A DNA stretch of 64,000 bases. Source: Mesostigma viride (Eukaryota; Streptophyta; Mesostigmatophyceae; Mesostigmatales; Mesostigmataceae). Made by a program: the position numbers and the translations under genes. The stretch is from contig RPFO01001885.1 in the NCBI GenBank assembly GCA_009746045.1, forward strand, positions 1 to 64,000. The letters run 5' to 3'. Below, in pieces: positions 1-10,589 of this stretch (its first letter is position 1; each line of letters opens with the position of its first letter). Below the pieces are notes generated by a model. That model was given only the letters and a program-made list of their open reading frames with translations. It was not told the origin of the DNA and ran no database searches.

Positions 1-362
1 TCCCTCTCCCTCCCCTCCCTCTCCTCCCTCCCCTCCCTCCCTCCCTCCCCTCGCTCCCTCCCCCTCCCTCCCTCCTCCCCTCCCTCCCCCTCCCTCCTCC
101 CTCCTCCCTCCCTCCCTCCCTCCCTCCCTCCCTCCCTCCCTCCCTCCCCTCCCCCTCCCCCCTCCCTCCCTCCTCCCTCCCTCCCTCCCCCCCCTCCCTC
201 CCTCCCTCCCTCCCTCCCTCCCTCCCTCCCTCCCTCCCTCCCTCCCTCCTCCCCCCCCTCCCTCCCTCCCTCCCTCCCTCCCTCCTCCCTCCCTCCCTCC
301 CCCCTCCCTCCCTCCCTCCCTCCCTCCCTCCCTCCCCCTCCCTCCCTCCCTCCCTCCCTCCC
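1..362. repeat. CCCT-rich low-complexity tract
   Basis: The plus strand is almost pure (CCCT)n with CCT and extra-C slippage variants. The minus strand is correspondingly G-rich and could form G-quadruplexes. It starts at the window edge, so its full length is unknown. It is not a recognised telomere repeat such as TTTAGGG. Confidence 0.95.
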
Positions 363-1004
363 GAGCTTGGATTGGGATGAAACTTGGGAGGAGGCTTCCC
401 CCATACTAGTCCATTATGTGTGCAAACTGGGGGCTTGCAGGTCCATCGTTTGGGGGGGTGGACATGGCCAGGGGGTGCCATGGTCCCTTGCGCGCGCTAG
501 CACGTGCCCACCGTTAGGGTGGGCCATGGTCCTAAAACATGCAAACGAGCTTGGATTGGGCTGAAACTTGGGAGGAGGCTTCCCCCATACTAGTCCATTA
601 TGTGTGCAAACTGGGGGCTTGCAGGTCCATCGTTTGGGGGGGTGGACATGGCCAGGGGGTGCCATGGTCCCTTGCGCGCGCTAGCACGTGCCCACCGTTA
701 GGGGTGGGCCATGGTCCTAAAACATGCAAACGAGCTTGGATTGGGCTGAAACTTGGGAGGAGGCTTCCCCCATACTAGTCCATTATGTGTGCAAACTGGG
801 GGCTTGCAGGTCCATCGTTTGGGGGGGTGGACATGGCCAGGGGGTGCCATGGTCCCTTGCGCGCGCTAGCACGTGCCCACCGTTAGGGGTGGGCCATGGT
901 CCTAAAACATGCAAACGAGCTTGGATTGGGCTGAAACTTGGGAGGAGGCTTCCCCCATACTAGTCCATTATGTGTGCAAAGTGGGGGCTTGCAGGTCCAT
1001 CGCA
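363..1004. repeat. 184/185-bp tandem satellite, about 3.5 units
   Basis: Units begin with GAGCTTGGATTGG at 363, 547, 732 and 917, giving periods of 184, 185 and 185 bp. The copies are nearly identical. The last unit breaks off after about 86 bp, at about 1002, and runs into a CA microsatellite (about 1003-1018). Each unit is open in one frame, which produces repeated 79-aa translations. I treat these as a by-product of the repeat, not as genes. Confidence 0.93.
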
Positions 1005-1087
1005 CACACACACACATACCTCACAAAGCATACAACCTCTTACCTCACCCCATCTTTGGCATGTTCTCTCACGTGGTTTGTTGGCAG

Positions 1088-2970
1088 GTTGTGGGGGCCT
1101 TCACGACAAGCACGGCATTTTCTGCCACCTGTGCGAGATGCTGTCAGCACTCAAGCAGAAGATTTTTGCCCTAGCGCGCCCACAGCCCAACGAGACCCTC
1201 GAGCAATTTTTCCGCCGCCACTTTATGGGCCTGCGCGAAGGTCTTGCAATCAACCAACACCACACCCATGCACCACAGCGCGGGCCAGCCTGGGAGCTGG
1301 AGAAGCAGCTCCAACATCACACCATCGATGGTGAAGGCAATGACGACCCTCGCGTGCCAACGATCAACGTGAACGAGTACGCACCTGTGGCAGGCGACGC
1401 TGCCCCACCACCACCCTCTGCGGCACGCTCGAGTCGCGCACGAGCCGCACGGGACCCGGGTGGCTGCCTCCCCACAAACGGTCTCCTCCGCGTCCACATC
1501 CTCCACCCCATGACGCGCCAACTTGGGGCAGACGACCTCGTCCGTGGGGTGGAGGCGTGGCGGTTCGCGTTCGACATCGAGCACTGCATAACGCGCATCG
1601 TGGAGTCGTTGGTCAAACAGGTCCAACAGGCGGTAAGCAGCACCATCATTTGCGAAGCATTGTTCGATGAATCACCACATCATGATTATCATCATATTTC
1701 CCGCAGGGCTGTGTAATGGACGGTTTATGACACCACGACCCGTTGTGCCTTACAACGGTAACCTGCCCAACATGGGGACCACGTACCCAACAGGTCATCA
1801 GCAGCAAGAACACGAAGAAAGCCATCGAGAGATTCAACGAGCGCATGGAGGAGATCGGTAGCAAGATGCGTATCAAGGCGGATCCCACGGGGGCGAATGG
1901 GTACAAGGAAGTGCACATCTCGGGAGGAGAAGCACGCAAACTACTCAAGGAGCACGAGCGATGGCTGCCTGTCCTCAACCTTGACGCCACCAAACTTGCC
2001 GAACTCACCGAGATCTGGCGGCTGCTGACGGACATCAACGAGACCGGCCGCAACCCTGACCCGACCGACGAGGAGAACGCCATCTTCGAGGACAACTGCA
2101 AGCGGTTCCACCGCCTCGTGATCATGCAGAACGTGAAGGAGACAACCGGCAGCTTTTACCTCCACGCCCTCGGCTGCCATGGCGGCGAGTTGCAACGCCT
2201 GCTGCGGGCGCTGTGGAGACTTGCCCAATCGGGCGTGGAAAACAAGCACAAGGAAGCCAACCGTCAGGTACGGCTGTGCACGTATATTACAACACTGTGT
2301 TTCATTCAGGCAATTCATAACAATGTAGTCCTATCATGACAAGTACCTGACCTGCTGATGCGTGCGACGCTTTAACTGATGTGGGCATGGATACAGGTGC
2401 GGAACAACAGCGCAGGGGAGGGCGGTGCGACAGGGACAACGGCAGGCCGTGTCATCGGCCACAATCCGCACACCGGCGCTGCAATCCGTGAGAAGGGCGT
2501 GTACAGACAAGTGCCCAACGAGTGCGCACTACAGGTAAGCCACGTGACATGAAAGACGGATGCTTGCTTCAGTCTTGCGCAGAGCACATGAGTTTGGACA
2601 GATTCATTTTTCTTTGCAAGCATTAACAAATAACAATTAGGGCCCTTGTTTGTACTTGCTTCATGCTATGTGGGGCATGCAGATCATGCAACGCGAGCAG
2701 CGGAAAAGCGACCACAGGCTGGCACCAATAAAGAAGAAATACCCCGAACTGCAGACCTGGCTCGAGAGCATCGACAGCTTGCCATGTGCGTACGACTACG
2801 CCGCAAATGGCCACCAGTCATGGCCAGAATACCAAGAAGCTGTCAACAGCTACAAGGCGCGGGGCCTCACCTCCCACGACGAGGAGGACATGGAGTGCCC
2901 CTCCCCCTCACGCAACGAGGAGGACACCCCAGAGCCACCCCCCAAGAGGCAGCGCACGGCACGTGGATGA
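1088..2970 (+). CDS. Spliced gene, 3' part; transposon-associated-type protein of unknown role
   Basis: Four coding exons fit together: 1088-1632, 1794-2267, 2397-2534 and 2683-2970 (stop TGA). The three introns between them have GT/AG ends and are all phase 0. An acceptor (TTGGCAG) precedes 1088, so at least one 5' exon is missing, possibly upstream of the satellite. The first exon encodes an H/C-rich stretch (HDKHGIFCHLCEML) and a Pro/Arg-rich linker. The second encodes FYLHALGCHGGELQRLL followed by QSGVENKHKEAN. From memory, that pattern recurs in large eukaryotic families tied to transposons, but I could not check it. The C-terminus is acidic, then basic (PPPKRQRTARG, NLS-like). The gene model is fairly secure; the function is not known. 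Confidence 0.6.
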
Positions 2971-3920
2971 CGCCTCTTAGTTGGACCACCATGCGAGATA
3001 GGGGGATGTCCATGGCAGTGGCTGCTATATCAACAAGAACCTGTTTTTTTCATGCCTAGTCAAACAGTTATAGCCTCTTGTATATAGACTACTGGTATAT
3101 CTTCTTGTACATATTATTTATATACCAATGCATCGCGTATGCCAGACGCACATGAAACATATTGATAGACGCTTCAGTAAATGTAACAACGAATGAGACA
3201 TCGAGATCCCCACAACGGCAAAGACGACAGGCGGCATGCTTACATTTGATACATTGGCCGGGGCGGGTTTGGGGTGGCGCAGGCCCAGACGCTGATGCCG
3301 TAATGAGGAAGATTGGCTGCAAGGCGCCTTATCCAGGCCAGATTACTCGAATGCAATTGTTTATTCAATAGTTCCAAGCATGGGTGGCAAATTCTATTAA
3401 TGGTAGAATTCTTTGTATCTTTCATTAAACAAAATATGAAATGATATTGCAATAAAATGTAAGAAGTAGGAGATGCAGCCTTACTGCATCACATGCTAAA
3501 GGATGGTACTTCTTGTGATACATTCCCGCTTTGTAGCTGTGTATCTTAACCAGTTTGGAGATCGAGCAGCTACGCTGCATATTACACAAGAACGTGCATA
3601 TCTCATGGAAGATGCACCGTTCTGCACATCTCACAAGCATCTACAGAACTCATTCTGCGTGTGTGATGGCATCCACATTGTGCAACATGCTTGCGTCAAA
3701 GGAAAATGCTCTGCCACGTCATCATCTGTGCCAAAGAACATGGGCAGTCGCATTCCGGGCTGTCGCACACGCCGCCTTCAGCCTGCGAGGGCCAAGAAGG
3801 AAAGAACCAAGAATGCAGGATAGAGAATGCAGGATAGAATGTAACATGCAGACAAGAAGCAATCCCATAGGGCAGGGGCACATTGAGTACACAACGAAAC
3901 CGCACCATCTCAAGTACAGT
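2971..3920. other. Intergenic stretch between convergent genes
   Basis: This is the AT-richer spacer between the plus-strand gene ending at 2970 and the minus-strand BAH-like gene. The open frames are short and lack recognisable motifs. A local duplication (AGAATGCAGGATAGA) is seen near 3807-3838. It probably holds 3' UTRs. I see no gene. Confidence 0.5.
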
Positions 3921-4240
3921 CCATGCGCGCGCACGCCTGCCCCCACCCAACCAACTACCTGCGCGCGCGTGCGCACCTGCCCCCACCCAACCAACTACCT
4001 GCACGCGCGTGCGCGCCTGCCCCCACCCAACCAACTACCTGCACGCGCGTGCGCGCCTGCCCCCACCCAACCAACTACCTGCGCGCGCGTGCGCACCTGC
4101 CCCCACCCAACCAACTACCTGCACGCGCGTGCGCGCCTGCCCCCACCCAACCAACCACCTGCACGCGTGTGCGCGCCTGCCCCCAACCAACCAACTACCT
4201 GCACGCATGCGCACGCCTGCCACCACCCACGCAACCAAAG
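3921..4240. repeat. 40-bp minisatellite, 8 units
   Basis: Units of exactly 40 bp start at 3921, 3961, 4001, 4041, 4081, 4121, 4161 and 4201. Each joins an alternating CG/CA-rich half (GCACGCGCGTGCGCGCCTGC) to a CCCACCCAACCAACTACCT half. The alternating purine-pyrimidine half could adopt Z-DNA. It lies just 3' of the minus-strand BAH-like gene. Confidence 0.93.
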
Positions 4241-4273
4241 AGCTCACCAATGCCAATTATATCATCCCTGCAC

Positions 4274-7154
4274 TTACTTGAAGGAATGTGGAGCCTTGAA
4301 AGGTGCGTAGAGGATCGTGATCTCCCTCTGCAGCTCCACGTGGCCGTCGCCGCCGTAGCGGAGTACCCACCAGAGACGGCCGAGGACCTCTGCCAGAGGC
4401 TTTGCCGCGTCGTGGGTGGGGGACTCGAACACTGCCTGCGATCGCCAGGAAATCCCCATGGAGGGTATAGTAGTAGGCAGTTTCAATGATGTTAATTTAA
4501 CACATGTTTCCATTCGTGTCATGCAATGTATTGCATTTGTGCAACTCAACAAAACTGTAAACAGTTACTTACTTTCAAGGTGGTGCCATCTGACTCCGCC
4601 TTGAACCGCTTGACGGGATGCTGCGCGGCCACGCGCTCATCATGACCGGCGAGGTGGGGAACTGGACGTAGCCCTTGACGCTTGGGTCCTGGGTTGACTG
4701 CTTGGGTCCCCACTTCTTCTGCGCCACCGGCCTGAAAGCCGCTGCTTGGGACTGGTTCAGGGTGCGTCGGGTGGGCTCGCTGCAGCCAGCCATGAGCACC
4801 TCGTTGCGCGCCTGAAAGGCCGCCTTGAGCTCCTTCATCTTCGCCGGTCCCCGCACGCGCTGCAGGCAGGCGTTCTCCTTGGAGTAGAAGAACTGTGAAG
4901 TAAGTGCACATGATATGGTAGGCAGGAGCATGAGCAAGCAAACATGCAAGTAAACAATGGTATATAAGTGACAGCTCTCTATATAGCAATCACAACAATA
5001 TAGTGAGTATACAACAACCCACCCACCCACCCACCCACCCACCCACCCACCCACCCACCCACCCACCCACCCACCCACCCACCCACCCACCCACCCACCC
5101 ACCCACCCACCCACCCACCCACCCACCCACCCACCCACCCACCCACCCACCCACCCACCCACCCACCCACCCACCACCCACCCACCCACCCACCCACCCA
5201 CCCACCCACCCACCCACCCACCCACCCACCCACCCACCCACCCACCCACCCACCCACCCACCCACCCACACCACCCACCCACCCACCCACCCACGCACCC
5301 ACGCACCCACGCACCCACCCACCCACCCACCCACCCACCCACCCACCCACCCACCCACCCACCCACCCACCCACCCACCCACCCACCCACCCACCCACCC
5401 ACCCACCCACCCACCCACCCACCCACCCACCCACCCACCCACCCACCCACCCATTCACCCATGCACCCACCCACCCACCCACCCACCCACCCACCCACCC
5501 ACCCACCCACCCACCCACCCACCCACCCACCCACCCACCCACCCACCCACCCACCCACCCACCCACCCACCCACCCACCCACCCACCCACCCACCCACCC
5601 ACCCACCCACCCACCCACCCCCACCCACCCACCCACCCACCCACCCACCCACCCACCCACCCACCCACCCACCCACCCACCCACCCACCCACCCACCCAC
5701 CCACCCACCCACCCACCCACCCACCCACCCACCCACCACCCACCCACCCACCCACCCACCCACCCACCCACCCACCCACCCACCCACCCACCCACCCACC
5801 CACCCACCCACCCACCCACCCACCCACCCACCCACCCACCCACCCACCCACCCACCCACCCACCCACCCACGCACCCACGCACCCACGCACCCACGCACC
5901 CACCCACCCACCCACCCACCCACCCACCCACCCACCCACCCACCCACCCACCCACCCACCCACCCACCCACCCACCCACCCACCCACCCACCCACCCACC
6001 CACCCACCCACCCACCCACCCACCCACCCACCCACCCACCCACCCACCCACCCACCCACCCACCCACCCACCCACCCACCCACCCACCCACCCACCCACC
6101 CACCCACCCACCCATTCACCCACCCACCCACCCACCCACCCACCCACCCACCCACCCACCCACCCACCCACCCACCCACCCACCCACCCACCCACCCACC
6201 CACCCACCCACCCACCCACCCACCCACCCACCCACCCACCCACCCACCCACCCACCCACCCACCCACCCACCCACCCACCCACCCACCCACCCACCCACC
6301 CACCCACCCACCCACCCACCCACCCACCCACCCACCCACCCACCCACCCACCCACCCACCTAACCAACCACCCAACCACCAGGATTAAAAAGGGTAGACA
6401 ACCAAAGATTACAGAGGGAAAAAAAAAAGAAGCAGATACACAGACAAAATATGCTCTCTGAACACCAAGGCAGCAAGCTGTATGACTTTTCTGTCACCTA
6501 AAGCAGTAAAGCGAATGAGGCATCGCAGTCAGCCGCATCAAATGCATGCAATATAGATAGGACATTATAAACAGAAAGTACCTGTACGGTGTAGTCCGCC
6601 CAGCTGTAGAAGTCCGCCTGCCAGTAGGCCTGCACGGAGACGATGTCTTGCACCGCCGACACTGGAATGGCAGCGCAGTCTTCGCTGGCGATTAGCTCGA
6701 TTACAGTTCTCGACCAGTGAACTGCCTGCGCCAGGTGCTCAGGCAGTTCATCGTCGCGCCACAGCCAATAGCCGCACAACACGACTTCGTTCGTGTTGTC
6801 TACGTTTCCTGCCACCGCCCATCTTTGGTCTATTGCCTCACCTGGCTTTACTATGCACACTACCTCCAGAAAAAAGGGCTTGTTGCCCGGATCCTCGCTT
6901 CGGACCTGCACTACCGACCCTGGGGAAATAGCTAGCATTTCCCCCTCGCTAGTCCTTCGCAAAGAGTGCACTATCGTATTATTAGCTCTGGAATCTACGC
7001 GGGATCCTGGAAACCAAAATGCCGCGCCATCCACTGCGCCGGCAGCGGCATTTTTGCTCATTTTGAGCTTGGCCGGCTGCTGGGTAGGCGCAGGCGGAAT
7101 GTGCCTACAGAAACTGGTGCTCGCGTAAACTGAAACAGCATTCCGTGACGCCAT
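4274..7154 (-). CDS. BAH-domain-like protein, spliced
   Basis: The minus-strand model has exons 7154-6582, 4892-4647, 4620-4573 and 4435-4274, giving about 342 aa. All junctions are phase 0 with GT...AG. Exon 1 encodes an N-terminal leader and a BAH-like module: SPGSVVQVRSED, then FFLEVVCIVKPG, a VVLCGYWLWRDDELPE segment and a VIELIASEDCAAIPVSAV segment. Exon 2 continues with FFYSKEN, matching the end of the fold. BAH modules read chromatin in the nucleus, so such a role is inferred. The first intron is 1,689 bp and mostly CCCA repeats. The second would be only 26 nt (4646-4621); a one- or two-base indel is the alternative. The gene may end at the TAA at 4274, or continue, since AAGTAAGT there also looks like a donor. 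Confidence 0.6.
5018..6379. repeat. (CCCA)n tract of about 1.36 kb
   Basis: Nearly uninterrupted CCCA repeats read as GGGT on the minus strand. Rare interruptions recur in the same style: CCCACGCA clusters near 5294 and 5871, CCCATTCA near 5453 and 6113, and phase slips near 5173, 5268, 5618 and 5737. This suggests the array grew partly by duplicating blocks of several hundred bases. It sits inside intron 1 of the BAH-like gene. Translations such as THPP or GWVG are products of the repeat. Confidence 0.97.
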
Positions 7155-7709
7155 TATCGTATGCCCTGCAGCAAGTGTACTAGCTAGTGTAAAATGTAAA
7201 TTATGACCACTAAAAAATGCGTGATGAGCGGCACGTTAGTTACGAGAAAATGTTCACAATGCATTATGCCTATTTGCAGCGCCGTATTTTCCAGCTACCT
7301 AATGCCAGCAAAATGCTTCCAAAGTTTCTATTTTCATGCCAGCGAGTTTTGCCACGACCGTTGGTGTAGATCCGAGTCCAAAAACTACTCCCGTCTAGAA
7401 AAGGTTCTATGCTCGGAGTCCACGGAATCAGGAAGTCGGCCCGCAGTTGCCGTACAGATCCGGTAGTGACTCGTGAAGTGAAAGATTTGGGCAGATTTGG
7501 GCAGATCGGGTTTGGTCGATCCGGTCCTGGATCAGTCCGTATGCTAAAATTTGCGCGCCGTCCGTTGTACTTGAATTTTCAAGGGAAACGAATGTTGCCT
7601 CTTTCGGTAATGCAATGCGCAAATAAAGGCGTGTTACCGGCATCATGTTATGCTTCATGTCATGTTATGTTTCATGTATATATTCAGACCATGTATATAT
7701 TCGCAGACC
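7155..7709. other. Upstream region of the BAH-like gene
   Basis: This spacer lies between the BAH-like start codon at 7154 and the LINE remnant. It should hold the BAH-like gene promoter. A short duplication (GATTTGGGCA / GATTTGGGCA) occurs near 7483-7502. No convincing gene is present. Confidence 0.45.
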
Positions 7710-8013
7710 AAGGGTCTGCTTCTGTGGTTTTGCGCTCACCCTCGCGTCGTTCACTGGCTCCGGGGCGCTCTTCCGGCTCAGGTCCGGCTGGCCGCCGAGG
7801 GCCACGACGAACGCATACAGTCGGCCTTGGCGCAGCTGGTCCCGGGCCCCGACCTCCCGCCACATGCTATTCGCATTGCCTCCCTGCCTGCACGGATGGG
7901 TGGCTGTGGTCTGACTCGTGCCGCCCGGCTGGCCCCAGCAGCATTTCTGGGCTCCGTCGCTCAGTCGTGGGCGGAAAGCTGCCGGCTCCTGCCCCTTTTG
8001 GCAACGGCAGCAG
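7710..8013 (+). pseudogene. Non-LTR retrotransposon (LINE) pol fragment
   Basis: About 95 codons are open in one frame and contain HWLRGALPAQVRLA followed by IASLPARMGGCGLTRAARL and APAAFLGSVAQSW. The LPAR-GG-GLR...SPAAY-type sequence is typical of the region after the reverse-transcriptase palm in algal and plant LINE ORF2 proteins. No RT catalytic motif is upstream; similarity fades near 7710. The 3' end is cut exactly by the hairpin element at 8014. It is a dead fragment. Family assignment is from motif memory. Confidence 0.55.
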
Positions 8014-8151
8014 TTGTACAAGCTAGTGCTTATACTTTTTATGCGCAAACCTTTTAGCTAAGGTTAACGCATATTCTTACATCCTGCGCAGGATGTAAGA
8101 ATATGCGTTAACCTTAGCTAAAAGGTTTGCGCATAAAAAGTATAAGCACTA
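8014..8151. mobile_element. Hairpin MITE, copy 1 (right end truncated)
   Basis: Positions 8024-8151 form a perfect palindrome with 64-bp arms and no loop, centred between 8087 and 8088 (TGCGCA). The left end starts TTGTACAAGCTAGTGC. On the right the matching GCTTGTACAA is missing. The same sequence recurs at 39601-39747, and a left half at 40699. It separates the LINE fragment from an unrelated exon. Confidence 0.88.
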
Positions 8152-8429
8152 CTGGCAGCCGCCCCAGCAGCGCGCCCCGAGGTGTTGCTGGCATGAGGGG
8201 ACACCCAGTTAGAGGCGTCGGTGTCTACAACGTCTGCAAGCCTGTCTTTAAGTGCCGCCCGCACATCAGCCTGCTTCTTGGCGTCACTAGTCGCCTTCCT
8301 CTTCCTGGTATTGCTTTCCTTCTCCGCCTGCTCGACCAGCAGCCTGTAACGGAGTACTCCATCATCCATGTAGTAGTTATTTGTCTGCTGCCGATTCTTG
8401 AGGATGCGCTCTTTGCTAATGTATTCTGA
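8152..8429 (-). pseudogene. Orphan coding fragment, unrecognised
   Basis: One minus-strand frame is open from just after a stop at 8432-8430. It contains an ISKERILKNRQQTNNYYMDD segment, a Lys/Arg/Glu-rich helical stretch (QAEKESNTRKRKATSDAKK) and a DVVDTDASNWVSP segment. It ends where the hairpin MITE begins. A possible acceptor (CATTAG) precedes CAAAGAGCGC near 8416. Composition is protein-like, but I do not recognise a family. It could be an exon of a host gene or of an element broken by the MITE. Confidence 0.35.
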
Positions 8430-8504
8430 TCAGACACTCCGCAAAGGTGAAAACCTTTGCGTTCAGTGCCGGGCCGCGGAAAACGCGGAAAACGCGATCT
8501 ACAA

Positions 8505-8590
8505 ATGAATCCGACCTGAATCGAACTGGGGACCTCTCGCACCAAATTTTGCTGACAATAGGACGGACGTCTCCGGTTACCATGGCATCG
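8505..8590 (-). other. tRNA-like sequence (SINE head or tRNA pseudogene)
   Basis: On the minus strand GGTGCGAGAGGTCCCCAGTT followed by CGATTCAGG resembles the anticodon-arm to T-arm half of tRNA-Pro. It contains a B-box-like AGTTCGATTCA (8528-8518) and an A-box-like TGGTAACCGG (about 8582-8573). The 5' half does not fold as a tRNA and the T stem has mismatches. A tRNA-derived SINE or a decayed tRNA is likely. Confidence 0.3.
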
Positions 8591-8998
8591 CCAACTTACA
8601 CCTTAATGTATGTCCAGACAGTTTCGGATGTGGCCTCTTCTTCATCGGGCCGCACATCATCATCGTGTTCCATTGACTCACGTGTCAGCCATGCCTGGAT
8701 GTCGATATGCTACGATCTAGGTGCCAGACGACCACGACGTTGCTGGCACACCTTATCACCTTCTTGATCCAGATAAATAGGTGTACGTTTATTTCCAAAT
8801 ATACTGTTGCTTATCACCCTCTTGATGATGAATCTTCAGCCTTCCCGCCTTCACCTTCCCGCCTTCACAAGTCACAATGAACGCGCTTTTAGCTTTAGTG
8901 CACTATACACTAGCTAGCTCATCACGCAATTATTTGTTCCTACTACAGGTCGGCGCGCCGCAGTCTAGGCAAGCAAATGCACCCACCTCGTAAGCCAA
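8591..8998. other. Intergenic, no gene seen
   Basis: The stretch contains a diverged direct repeat (CTTATCACC...TCTTGATG/TCC, near 8752 and 8811) and a doubled CCTTCCCGCCTTCA near 8840-8868. No coding frame is convincing. Confidence 0.4.
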
Positions 8999-9140
8999 CA
9001 ATACGCCAAAAAATACGCGAAAATACGCAAAAATACGCAAAAATACGCGTTTGCGTATGAAAGTACCCCATTTTCATACGCGCCGCGCGCGTATCGCGTA
9101 TAATACGCTTCATACGGCGTATAATACGGCGTATGAATCA
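8999..9140. repeat. AATACGC/TATACGC short repeat cluster
   Basis: AATACGC-type heptamers repeat with variable A-runs (8999-9047). They are followed by their complement-like GCGTATAATACG and GGCGTATAATACGGCGTATG motifs. The block therefore contains many small inverted repeats. It directly abuts the GGTY tract. Confidence 0.7.
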
Positions 9141-9144
9141 TCAC

Positions 9145-9953
9145 TGGTTGGTTGGGTGGTTGGTTGGTTGGGTGGGTGGGTGGGTGGGTGGGTGGTTGGT
9201 CGGTCGGTCGGTCGGTCGGTCGGTCGGTCGGTCGGTCGGTCGGTCGGTCGGTCGGTCGGTCGGTCGGTCGGTCGGTCGGTCGGGTCGGTCGGTCGGTCGG
9301 TCGGTCGGTCGGTCGGTCGGTCGGTCGGTCGGTCGGTCGGTCGGTCGGTCGGTCGGTCGGTCGGTCGGTCGGTCGGTCGGTCGGTCGGGTCGGTCGGTCG
9401 GTCGGTCGGTCGGTCGGTCGGTCGGTCGGTCGGTCGGTCGGTCGGTCGGTCGGTCGGTCGGTCGGTCGGTCGGTCGGTCGGTCGGTCGGTCGGTCGGTCG
9501 GTCGGTCGGTCGGTCGGTCGGTCGGTCGGTCGGTCGTCGGTCGGTCGGTCGGTCGGTCGGTCGGTCGGTCGGTCGGTCGGTCGGTCGGTCGGTCGGTCGG
9601 TCGGTCGGTCGGTCGGTCGGTCGGTCGGTCGGTCGGTCGGTCGGTCGGTCGGTCGGTCGGTCGGTCGGTCGGTCGGTCGGTCGGTCGGTCGGTCGGTCGG
9701 TCGGTCGGTCGGTCGTCGGTCGGTCGGTCGGTCGGTCGGTCGGTCGGTCGGTCGGTCGGTCGTCGGTCGGTCGGTCGGTCGGGTCGGTCGGTCGGTCGGT
9801 CGGTCGGTCGGTCGGTCGGTCGGTCGGTCGGTCGGTCGGTCGGTCGGTCGGTCGGTTGGTTGGTTGGTTGGTTGGTTGGTTGGTTGGTTGGTTGGTTGGT
9901 TGGTTGGTTGGTTGGTTGGTTGGTTGGTTGGTTGGTTGGTTGGTAGGTTGCGA
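9145..9953. repeat. (GGTC)n and (GGTT)n tract, about 0.8 kb
   Basis: The order is GGTT/GGGT (9145-9196), about 650 bp of GGTC (9197-9854) with occasional one-base slips, then about 90 bp of GGTT (9855-9944). The sharp switch from GGTC to GGTT implies two separate expansions or a block of C-to-T change. Translations (GRSV, TDRP, WLVG) are artefacts. Confidence 0.97.
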
Positions 9954-10074
9954 TGCGCAGCGAGTGGTGCAGCTCAAGTACCAAGTTGCACCCGTAATAG
10001 AGATGGGATGGCCAGAAATTATGCTGTCAACCGTCACAAATACGGTCATTTGGAGCATTTTATGGATCATTAAA

Positions 10075-10530
10075 AGTTGAGCCAGGTGGCTCATATGCAA
10101 TGGATGCCACTATAATACAGATTAGTACAGCGTTGAAAGAATTAGTATTGGCATCCGCATAACAGTACAGTAGTAGAAGCCAGTCAGCTGCTAAGGATCG
10201 GAATATGTCCTTGGTAGTTGTGCTGCTTCTGGTGCGACGTCAGAATAACCTACGCCGTACAATCGTATCTAGCGCAAAGTCTTTGTATGCGCCAAGTATC
10301 TGCAGTACCAAATAGTTGGTTGCTGCAAGTGTTTCTAGAAGGATCTATTCCACGTAAGTCATTGACGTGGATTCGTTGACGCAATCAATTGCGCGTTGAC
10401 GAGAGTGAAAGCGAACGCAATATATTCAATTGCTGTGCGTAAAGTCATTAACGAAGTTGAATACGAAAGCAAAGAACATATGTGTGTGTGTTTTCAATTA
10501 CAAAGCATCAAAACTTGTTCCAGCATAACT
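10075..10530 (+). repeat. 5' LTR of divergent Copia-like element
   Basis: The 456-bp repeat matches 15825-16280 at a constant offset of 5,750. It starts AGTTGAGCC and ends CATAACT. It contains clustered TTGACG/ACGCAATC direct repeats near 10362-10410, possible promoter elements. The sequence after it (TGTATTGAGATTTG) does not match the usual initiator-Met primer site. Confidence 0.92.
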
Positions 10531-10589
10531 TGTATTGAGATTTGTGTTTACACCATCGACATAACATCGCCTACTTTTCAATTTTTTCA

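Noticed and set aside
1..362. Chromosome end (telomere)
   Set aside because: CCCT repeats lack the TTTAGGG/TTAGGG type unit and are irregular; the same style of tract occurs internally elsewhere in this window.
539..963. Repeated 79-aa gene family
   Set aside because: The frames follow the 185-bp satellite exactly and have no other support.
3921..4240. CRISPR-like array
   Set aside because: Units are contiguous 40-bp tandem repeats with no unique spacers, in a eukaryotic context.
5003..6388. Long open frames reading THPP or GWVG repeats (up to 594 aa)
   Set aside because: They are simply the CCCA tract, open in all frames. Only the 4647-4892 part of one of them is real coding sequence.
8965..10100. 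Long frames reading GRSV, TDRP or WLVG repeats
   Set aside because: Products of the GGTC/GGTT tract with no start, domain or splice support.
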